Shown: positions 15,974 through 20,513 of the stretch, in pieces
Numbering within the stretch: position 1 is the stretch's first letter
Layout of the letters: each line of letters begins with the position of its first letter
Assembly (NCBI GenBank): GCA_001817055.1
Contig: MHHP01000014.1
Span: 16,915-47,446 of the forward strand
Source: Candidatus Andersenbacteria bacterium RIFCSPHIGHO2_02_FULL_45_11
GTDB taxonomy: Bacteria > Patescibacteriota > Andersenbacteria > UBA10190
Direction: 5' to 3'
DNA length: 30,532 bases
The notes under the pieces: generated by a model
The model's database searches: none
Seen by the model: the letters and a program-made list of their open reading frames with translations, nothing else
Told to the model about the DNA's origin: nothing
Position numbers and translations under genes: made by a program

Positions 15974-16546
15974 TTACACTTCCCTAATAACTCCGGTTTT
16001 TATTGCCTGCTTAAATAGGGGCGCCATAATAGTATCTCCTTCAATTCCATCTCGGACAAAACCAGCAATCGCATCCGCCAATCGTATAAACTCATCAGCC
16101 TCATCCTTAAGACCCCGGGCTAACGTGGTTTTTACATGTAGACTGCGTAAACCAGCTGTAAAGTATTTTCGTTCACCTGTGTTGAGACCGTCAACATATA
16201 CGGATGCTTGGTAGGGTTGTGCGGTATGATTGAGAATTGCCTTGGCGGTAGATAGTACAGTCAAATCGATGTAAAGTCGTGAATCGGTATAGTGGGAATA
16301 ATAGATCAGACCCTTAAAGCCTTTAGAATTAATAATTGCTTCGATATACGCTTTTCGTCGAACCCTTCTTTCTTTTGACCACTTTCTATTTTTCTTCCCG
16401 CTAGCTAATTCAATCTTGCGTAACAGTTTTCGCAATTCATCGCGTTGAGAGCTAACGATAACTACAGATACTAAAAAAATTTCTCCTTTAGTATCCTGAC
16501 CAGATTCATCAACATATGCATATATTTTCTGAATTTTCTCTTTCAT
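15974..16546 (-). CDS. DUF3800 domain protein
   Basis: A 190-residue protein with the DUF3800 hallmarks: YAYVDESGQD at residues 9-18 (first acidic site of a predicted RNase H-like fold), SVYVDGLNTGERKY in the middle, and RLADAIAGFVRDG near the C-terminus. Length is at the short end of the family. No partner gene is linked. It lies between two copies of a small structured RNA and within a region flanked by 162-bp direct repeats, so it is probably mobile cargo. Its promoter (TGATATAAT, 16555-16563) leaves 8 bases to the ATG, so it is nearly leaderless. Nuclease activity is predicted for the family but not proven; the role is unknown. Confidence 0.85.
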   Translation of the reverse strand: MKEKIQKIYAYVDESGQDTKGEIFLVSVVIVSSQRDELRKLLRKIELASGKKNRKWSKERRVRRKAYIEAIINSKGFKGLIYYSHYTDSRLYIDLTVLSTAKAILNHTAQPYQASVYVDGLNTGERKYFTAGLRSLHVKTTLARGLKDEADEFIRLADAIAGFVRDGIEGDTIMAPLFKQAIKTGVIREV

Positions 16547-16554
16547 TAGACTTT

Positions 16555-16563
16555 ATTATATCA
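16555..16563 (-). promoter_or_regulatory. Extended -10 promoter of DUF3800 gene
   Basis: TGATATAAT on the minus strand, 8 bases before the ATG at 16546. It lies just beyond the terminator of the small RNA at 16571-16618, so the gene does not rely on read-through. Confidence 0.6.
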
Positions 16564-16570
16564 TCAATAA

Positions 16571-16618
16571 TAAAAAACTCCGCACCTACCGGTAAGGGTA
16601 AGCGCGGAGGGGGTTAAC
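16571..16618 (-). ncRNA. Short minus-strand RNA with own terminator
   Basis: A promoter at 16625-16652 predicts a start near 16618. The transcript folds CTCCGC (16604-16609) with GCGGAG (16578-16583), with an inner ACC/GGT pairing, and ends in six U's. The product is only about 48 nt. It could be an attenuator leader for the DUF3800 gene or a separate small RNA. Confidence 0.5.
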
Positions 16619-16624
16619 ATCTTC

Positions 16625-16652
16625 ACTATAACAAAAATAAACTGTGAGTCAA
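16625..16652 (-). promoter_or_regulatory. Consensus-like promoter upstream of short RNA
   Basis: TTGACT (16647-16652, minus strand), 16-base spacer, TATAGT (16625-16630). Confidence 0.65.
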
Positions 16653-16674
16653 ATCAATTTTCATCTATAGTTAT

Positions 16675-16785
16675 AATTAACCCCTTGGCGAAGGCCTGCC
16701 GTATGGCAGAGATTGGCCCCGCCTCGGCGGGGATAGCTGAGGAGCACAAAAGACCCCTTTATTGGGGTCTTTTTTGGGGTTAATT
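16675..16785. repeat. 111-bp structured element with 10-bp terminal inverted repeats and internal terminator
   Basis: AATTAACCCC (16675-16684) and GGGGTTAATT (16776-16785) are perfect inverted ends. Inside are the hairpins CTGCCGTATGGCAG and CCCCGCCTCGGCGGGG, then a strong intrinsic terminator. No protein is evident. It may be a MITE-like element or a structured RNA gene; the gene-free stretch 16547-17144 consists mostly of this and the neighbouring RNAs. Confidence 0.55.
16748..16775 (+). terminator. Intrinsic terminator
   Basis: AAAAGACCCC and GGGGTCTTTT form a 10-bp stem with a 6-base loop, followed by more T's. It is nearly symmetrical and could act in both directions. Confidence 0.8.
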
Positions 16786-16966
16786 AAAGAAACGTGTTGG
16801 TCGTCGTAGTCGTAATATTTGTATATATAGCACCAAAATTTGCTTTTTAGCGCACGATTAGGGAATCTCATCCCTAATTGATGCTTTATGATACCTAAAA
16901 AAACGTTGCAGCGTGTGTGGATTCCGTATGCAGTTGTGGAAAATCGTTTTGATGTATGCTAGCAAA

Positions 16967-17025
16967 TAGAAGCAGCCGAATACTTCCTGAAAGGGTTGGT
17001 GATCGAAAGATCTAGGCTGCTTTTT
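16967..17025 (+). ncRNA. Small three-way-junction RNA, copy 2
   Basis: Same outer stem (16970-16977 with 17015-17022) and same GATC-GAAA-GATC hairpin (17001-17012) as copy 1. The other hairpin is CCT-GAA-AGG (16986-16994) instead of CCCG-TCT-CGGG: different bases, pairing kept. A -10-like TATGCT (16955-16960) lies 9 bases before the stem, the same distance as TATAAT in copy 1; the -35 is weak. It ends in five T's. Confidence 0.7.
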
Positions 17026-17064
17026 AGTTACTATCATTATTATTGTAGCCCTACAACAAAACCA

Positions 17065-17142
17065 CCTCATCTTGCGATGAGGAGGAAAGATCTATCTCTG
17101 TGAGGAGAAACCCGCCAGGAAGGTCGGTTTTCAACCTTTTTT
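17065..17142 (+). ncRNA. Possible structured RNA ending in a terminator
   Basis: Hairpin CCTCATC-TTGC-GATGAGG (17065-17082); then AAACC-C-GCC pairs with GGT-C-GGTTT (17108-17130), overlapping a terminator AAGGT...ACCTTTTTT (17120-17142). The last two are mutually exclusive, as in an attenuator, but no sense gene follows closely. No clear promoter was found. Confidence 0.35.
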
Positions 17143-17144
17143 GT

Positions 17145-17402
17145 TTATACTTCCAGTATAGGCATATAAGAAAAGAAATCAAGTGGATTCCGGCCGGCCT
17201 GCCGGACAGGTAGGCTCGGAGGCCGGAATGACAGATGCTTTACTCGATCTTGTACTTTGGCACCGGGCAACGTGCTGGTTTGCGGATTTTGAGAAACTTC
17301 TGTGCCCGTAGTACGAAAACGCGCAATAATAAGGGCAATGGTGCCTCCGAGGACGCCAAGAATAAGAAAGATAAGAATGCCGATTACAACGCGGCGTGAC
17401 AT
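17145..17402 (-). pseudogene. Truncated duplicate of the TSP3-repeat gene N-terminus
   Basis: From ATG 17402 the frame gives MSRRVVIGILIFLILGVLGG and the same anchor as the intact protein, diverging after about 48 residues into sequence derived from the 17182-17230 repeat, with a stop at 17145. The 85-residue product would keep the membrane anchor but no TSP3 module. The leaderless promoter is conserved, so it may still be expressed. It is a by-product of the event that placed the DUF3800 cassette. Confidence 0.75.
17182..17230 (-). repeat. GTCATTCCGGCC...GGCCGGAATCCAC dispersed element
   Basis: Inverted ends GGATTCCGGCC / GGCCGGAATGAC enclose a second small palindrome (CCTGCCGGACAGGTAGG). 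It truncates the duplicated gene fragment at 17250-17402 and shares 12 bp with 999-1010. Confidence 0.8.
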
Positions 17403-17421
17403 GCGATGTAGTATAGCACAT
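17260..17421. repeat. 162-bp direct repeat, right copy
   Basis: Copy of 15703-15864, including the promoter at 17410-17418 and the first ~48 codons of the TSP3-repeat gene. Confidence 0.9.
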
Positions 17422-17449
17422 TCAAGCCCTGTGAATTGGTTTATGGATT

Positions 17450-17458
17450 TGCTATACT
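17450..17458 (+). promoter_or_regulatory. Extended -10 promoter, leaderless
   Basis: TGCTATACT, 6 bases before the ATG at 17465; about 30 bp from the divergent promoter of the duplicated fragment. Confidence 0.6.
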
Positions 17459-17464
17459 GAGCAC

Positions 17465-17692
17465 ATGGCAACAAGAACAAAGGTCCAAAAAGAATATAGA
17501 ACGTCTATGGGGCTTCAGACTGTAGAAATTTGGCGTAAGGTAAGGGGCATGTTAGTGCACAAAGGCCCTAAAAACGTAACTGCTTGGCAAAAAAAGGTAG
17601 AAAAGACCGAAAGATTTTGTAGTCGTTCCCCTCTCCCATTCTGGGAGAGGGTGCTTGCCTGCGTTTGTCAGGCAAGGGGTGAGGGGTTTTGA
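17465..17692 (+). CDS. Small basic hypothetical protein, C-terminus repeat-derived
   Basis: A 75-residue frame. The first ~50 residues are basic and look like a genuine protein (GLQTVEIWRKVRGML, KNVTAWQKKVEKTE). The rest is read through the dispersed CCCTCTCCC element at 17628-17686 (SPLPFWERV ... QARGEGF), so the original C-terminus has probably been replaced. No family recognised. A leaderless promoter with an extended -10 precedes it. Coding status is moderately supported by the promoter and composition only. Confidence 0.45.
   Translation: MATRTKVQKEYRTSMGLQTVEIWRKVRGMLVHKGPKNVTAWQKKVEKTERFCSRSPLPFWERVLACVCQARGEGF
17628..17686 (+). repeat. CCCTCTCCC...GGGAGAGGG family, copy e, with nested palindrome
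   Basis: CCCCTCTCCCATTCTGGGAG, then an inserted GCCTGCGTTTGTCAGGC palindrome, then GGGGTGAGGGG. It faces copy f across the DUF559 gene and overlaps that gene's stop codon. Confidence 0.85.
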
Positions 17693-18051
17693 GAAATAAT
17701 AAATATTCGAATACTTTCCAATACAGAATCAATCTTTTCCATAATTTCCTTATTTGTAAACCGAATGATATGGAGACCACAGTCATTCAAATATTCAGTA
17801 CGATTACTATCATATTCTTGCGCCCGCTCTGTAAAATGCGAATCCCCATCAATCTCAATACCAAGCTGCATTTCGGAAGCATAGAAATCTAAAATATATG
17901 GGCCAACTGCATACTGGCGTCGGAATTTAGTGTTACATATATTACGATTTCGTAAGAAATACCATAATCGCTGTTCTGGTGTAGGAGAATTCTTGCGCAA
18001 TACACGGCGCTTTGCAATCGTATTTGGCTTGTTTCGAAGAATGATGCCCAT
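17668..18051 (-). CDS. DUF559 endonuclease-domain protein (Vsr-like fold)
   Basis: A 127-residue protein with the DUF559 pattern: TPEQRLWYFLRNR (residues 24-36), KFRRQYAVGPYILDFYASE (42-60), then LGIEIDGDSHF (63-73) holding the acidic and histidine residues of the PD-(D/E)XK-like Vsr fold, and GLHIIRFTNKEIM near 91-103. Length is typical for the family. The C-terminus NPSPLA is encoded by the adjoining repeat. The gene is bracketed by inverted copies of that repeat (17628-17686 and 18083-18118). The family is predicted to cut DNA, but its biological role is not settled. I infer mobile cargo, or possibly the enzyme that spreads the repeat. Confidence 0.85.
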   Translation of the reverse strand: MGIILRNKPNTIAKRRVLRKNSPTPEQRLWYFLRNRNICNTKFRRQYAVGPYILDFYASEMQLGIEIDGDSHFTERAQEYDSNRTEYLNDCGLHIIRFTNKEIMEKIDSVLESIRIFIISQNPSPLA

Positions 18052-18082
18052 TGAGAATAGGATACAATATATCCACTAAAGA

Positions 18083-18118
18083 CCCCTCACCCCCTCCCTC
18101 TCCCAGAATGGGAGAGGG
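18083..18118 (-). repeat. CCCTCTCCC...GGGAGAGGG family, copy f
   Basis: On the minus strand it reads CCCTCTCCCATTCTGGGAGA then GGGAGGGGGTGAGGGG. Inverted relative to copy e, with the DUF559 gene between. Confidence 0.85.
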
Positions 18119-18123
18119 AAACG

Positions 18124-18179
18124 CTACAACATATCACACAGCGTGACCCACTCTTGTACGGACAGTGTTTCTGGGCGGC
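18124..18179 (-). pseudogene. Duplicated 3' end of rsmA
   Basis: The minus strand encodes RPETLSVQEWVTLCDML and a stop, matching the last 17 residues of the intact RsmA except for two conservative changes. DNA 18126-18179 aligns without gaps to 19546-19599 with about 83% identity. The match begins 1 bp beyond the AbiEii stop codon. Confidence 0.85.
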
Positions 18180-18180
18180 A

Positions 18181-18891
18181 TTAAGCTGTCTTTGTAGTTT
18201 CTAGTGCTAATCGAAGTGAAAACAGTGTCTCTGATTTGAGCTTTGCTTTTACCCAAGCTTTTTGTTTCTCGGTTAATAACTCGCCCATACCCGCAAGAAT
18301 GTCGCGTTCATCCAATTTTTCTAGAGCCTCAATAGCTTTTCGTAAAAATTCCTTATATGAAACACCCATACGATCCTCAACGATCTTTGTATTAACCTGC
18401 CAATCGTGGGAAAGGAAAAATTGAACATCAAAAATGTCACGATTAGTTTTACCGATTCGTTCATACATTGCACAGAGCTTATGCGCAGCCATATCTTCTT
18501 GAACCATTACTTGCATAGAGATACCCAGAAATGAGCGTATGGTGTATTGAGATCCAAATTTTCGGCGATTAATTTCTACCTTAACATTTTGAGTGTTAAT
18601 ATCCTTGTCGCTATATGCCAGAATATACAAAAGGTTAAATCTCTTTTTCCGTGCCTGTTTTACCACTCCATACTTTCCAAGTATCCTCTGTATGTGCTCA
18701 AACACATAGTCTTCCTTTTCGGAATCAAGTAGATCAAAGTCCAAATCTACAGAAAATCGGTCAAGATTATAAAAAAGTGTAGCAGCTGTTCCACCCTTAA
18801 ATCCTAATATAGGACTAATGGAAGGATCGGTGTAAATATCTTTGAGGATTTTTACGAGGATATTTTTATGCTTTGCAGTATCAAGAGTCAT
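18181..18891 (-). CDS. abiEii: AbiEii nucleotidyltransferase toxin
   Basis: A 236-residue protein of the AbiEii/AbiGii family, toxin of type IV toxin-antitoxin systems. The nucleotidyltransferase core is visible: GFKGGTAATLF (residues 30-40) followed by DRFSVDLDFDLLD with the acidic pair D49-x-D51; then KVEINRR in the palm, VQEDMAAHKLCAM (DxxAxK motif) and NRDIFDVQFFL. Family members transfer nucleotides to RNA targets such as tRNA and arrest growth, giving phage resistance. It overlaps abiEi by 11 bp, the usual antitoxin-first order. It seems intact. It stops immediately before the duplicated rsmA 3' end. Confidence 0.88.
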   Translation of the reverse strand: MTLDTAKHKNILVKILKDIYTDPSISPILGFKGGTAATLFYNLDRFSVDLDFDLLDSEKEDYVFEHIQRILGKYGVVKQARKKRFNLLYILAYSDKDINTQNVKVEINRRKFGSQYTIRSFLGISMQVMVQEDMAAHKLCAMYERIGKTNRDIFDVQFFLSHDWQVNTKIVEDRMGVSYKEFLRKAIEALEKLDERDILAGMGELLTEKQKAWVKAKLKSETLFSLRLALETTKTA

Positions 18892-19456
18892 ATGAGTGAT
18901 ATATTTTTACCATTTTCTCCATTCGTTTATTGTCACCGTATATAGGCAAAATTTCATACACTTTCTCCCAATTCAAAGCCGAAAGATTGTCGAAGTGGTA
19001 ATCTTTATGCAAATATACAACATCTAAAAATGCCCGTTCAGGAGAAGCGATACTGTACTGTCCCCGTGATTCTATACCGGATAGATTAGTGAGAATAGTA
19101 TCTTTGATTCTGCGATATACATATTTCTGTCCGTCGCACTCAATCTCTTTTGCGGTGTATGACATGACAAAAATCTGACCATACAACTGAAACGTAACCC
19201 CAGCTGCGCCCAAAACCGTCTCCAGGCTGATGTAAGAAGGAGTGTATATTTTTGTCGCCAATTCGTATTTGTCGTAATTCTTATCTTTGGAGTAAATACC
19301 CCTTCGTACGGAGTTCAATTTTCCAGACGTAACATACCGATAGATTTTTTTCTTAATGAAATTCACGTCAGATTCTTCCCAAAGCAAAACGAGGTCTTTA
19401 AAAGTAAAGACAGTGTTCGTGGATCTCATGATGTCTAAAAGATAGTCTTTTTCCAT
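18881..19456 (-). CDS. abiEi: AbiEi antitoxin/transcriptional autoregulator
   Basis: A 191-residue protein. The N-terminal winged-helix region (FKDLVLLWEESDVNFIKKKIYRYVTSGKLNSVRRGIYS) matches AbiEi antitoxins, followed by the conserved ELATKIYTPSYISLETVLGAAGV and SIASPERAFLDVVYL. AbiEi neutralises AbiEii and represses its own operon by binding inverted repeats in the promoter. Here a perfect 9-bp inverted repeat lies at the expected place, just after the -10 box. No good ribosome-binding site sits in front of the ATG at 19456. Overlaps abiEii by 11 bp. Confidence 0.85.
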   Translation of the reverse strand: MEKDYLLDIMRSTNTVFTFKDLVLLWEESDVNFIKKKIYRYVTSGKLNSVRRGIYSKDKNYDKYELATKIYTPSYISLETVLGAAGVTFQLYGQIFVMSYTAKEIECDGQKYVYRRIKDTILTNLSGIESRGQYSIASPERAFLDVVYLHKDYHFDNLSALNWEKVYEILPIYGDNKRMEKMVKIYHSYDS

Positions 19457-19477
19457 ATATTACATTTTATGCTCCGT

Positions 19478-19499
19478 AGGTACCCATTTTTGGGTACCT
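19478..19499. promoter_or_regulatory. Probable AbiEi operator
   Basis: AGGTACCCA-TTTT-TGGGTACCT: perfect 9-bp arms, 4-base spacer, lying about 10-30 bases downstream of the -10 box on the transcribed side, where bound protein would block initiation. Confidence 0.7.
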
Positions 19500-19508
19500 T
19501 TAATCAAC

Positions 19509-19537
19509 ATTATATCGCAAAATCAAAATAAGGGCAA
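19509..19537 (-). promoter_or_regulatory. Promoter of abiE operon
   Basis: TTGCCC (19532-19537), 17-base spacer, TATAAT (19509-19514) on the minus strand. The -35 box starts about 6 bp after the rsmA stop codon. Confidence 0.75.
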
Positions 19538-19543
19538 GAATAT

Positions 19544-20368
19544 TTACAGTATATCACACAGCGTGACCCATTCTTGAATAGAAAGTGTTTCGGGGCGCCT
19601 TTCGGCTGATATGTTAGCAGCTTTCTCGATAGCTGATATTTCTTCTATAGTTTTTATATAGTTCTTCTTAAGTACTGTTCCGATTTGTTTACGCTTTGCT
19701 TGAAAAAACGGCTTTGCTTTTGCCAAGATTTCTTCCCGTTTTGTAGCCGGTAATGCGTTCTCGGAAGGTCGTAATAAAACAATGCTCGAATGAACTTTTG
19801 GTTGAGGAATAAAACACGAAGGAGGAACTCGAAGTAACAGTTCTGCAGACCCCCATAGGCCTACCGAAAGTGGCAGTAAACTCATGCTCTTGTCATGTAT
19901 TACCATGCGATCGGCAACCTCTCTTTGCATTAAAAATATTGCACAGTAAGGAGGAGTTTGTAACTGAGTTAAGCGGCGTATAATCAAACCAGATAAGTTA
20001 TACGGAATATTGCCGACGATGCTGTATGGCGTAGGATAGGTCCAATCAACGTCTTTTAAATCACCATGAATAACCGTGAGATTTTCTCGCAGTTTTGGAG
20101 GAAGCATGGTTGGAAGGATGTGCACAAATTCGTCGTCTTTTTCTATTCCCCGAACACGATAGTCGTGTGCGATTAAGCCCTGCGTAAGAGTGCCGAGGCC
20201 CGGGCCAAGCTCAGTGATATGTTTGGGCGCTCCTTCTAATCCCAGCAACACTGCATCTATAACCTCTTCGCATATTAAAAAGTTTTGCCCAAGTGATTTT
20301 GCAGCTTGAATTTTGTTCGATGCAAGAACGCTTTTTAAAACGTCAGGATTGGTAAGTGAGGCGATCAT
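19544..20368 (-). CDS. rsmA: 16S rRNA dimethyladenosine transferase RsmA/KsgA
   Basis: Dimethylates the two adjacent adenines in the 3'-terminal helix of 16S rRNA during small-subunit assembly, using SAM. Motifs: KSLGQNFL (residues 24-31), SAM-binding ELGPGLGTLT (53-62), VIHGDLKDVDW, catalytic NIPYNLSG near 120, and C-terminal FFQAKRKQIGTVLKKNY. About 274 residues, normal for the family. I take the start at MIASL (20368); an upstream ATG at 20392 is inside the dispersed repeat (MGEGNDHP) and would only add repeat-derived residues. The last 17 codons are duplicated at 18124-18179, on the far side of the abiE cassette. Confidence 0.93.
   Translation of the reverse strand: MIASLTNPDVLKSVLASNKIQAAKSLGQNFLICEEVIDAVLLGLEGAPKHITELGPGLGTLTQGLIAHDYRVRGIEKDDEFVHILPTMLPPKLRENLTVIHGDLKDVDWTYPTPYSIVGNIPYNLSGLIIRRLTQLQTPPYCAIFLMQREVADRMVIHDKSMSLLPLSVGLWGSAELLLRVPPSCFIPQPKVHSSIVLLRPSENALPATKREEILAKAKPFFQAKRKQIGTVLKKNYIKTIEEISAIEKAANISAERRPETLSIQEWVTLCDIL
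19546..19599. repeat. 54-bp direct repeat at rsmA 3' end
   Basis: Partner of 18126-18179; together they flank the abiE cassette (18180-19545). Confidence 0.85.
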
Positions 20369-20380
20369 AGGGTGGTCGTT

Positions 20381-20495
20381 CCCTTCTCCCAATTCTGGGA
20401 GAAGGTTAGCTCCGCCTTTGTGCGGAGCGCAGATGAGGGGTCGACGTTGCGATTAACGCCCCTCACCCCCGCCCTCTCCCAAAACGGGAGAGGGG
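20381..20495. repeat. Inverted pair of CCCTCTCCC...GGGAGAGGG elements, copies g and h
   Basis: Copy g (20381-20440, plus orientation) carries a nested GCTCCGCCTTTGTGCGGAGC palindrome. Copy h (20459-20495) is in minus orientation. They are 18 bp apart, in the same head-to-head order as copies e and f around the DUF559 gene. The pair fills the gap between uvrD and rsmA. Confidence 0.85.
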
Positions 20496-20513
20496 ATTTA
20501 CGGACAGTAATTT

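Noticed and set aside
15911..17025. The two small RNAs as riboswitches or ribozymes
   Set aside because: Neither precedes a gene on its own strand, and I could not match them to hammerhead, twister, pistol, preQ1 or fluoride motifs. They are better described as stand-alone RNAs.
16677..17070. Two minus-strand open frames of 64 and 70 codons
   Set aside because: They cross a strong terminator, the 111-bp hairpin element or the small RNA, and their translations are repeat-derived (SPPRRG, LPYGRP).
15865..19545. Integrase or transposase for the cassettes
   Set aside because: No tyrosine or serine recombinase or DDE/HUH transposase motif was found in any frame between 15.8 and 20.5 kb; DUF3800 and DUF559 are the only nuclease-like folds.
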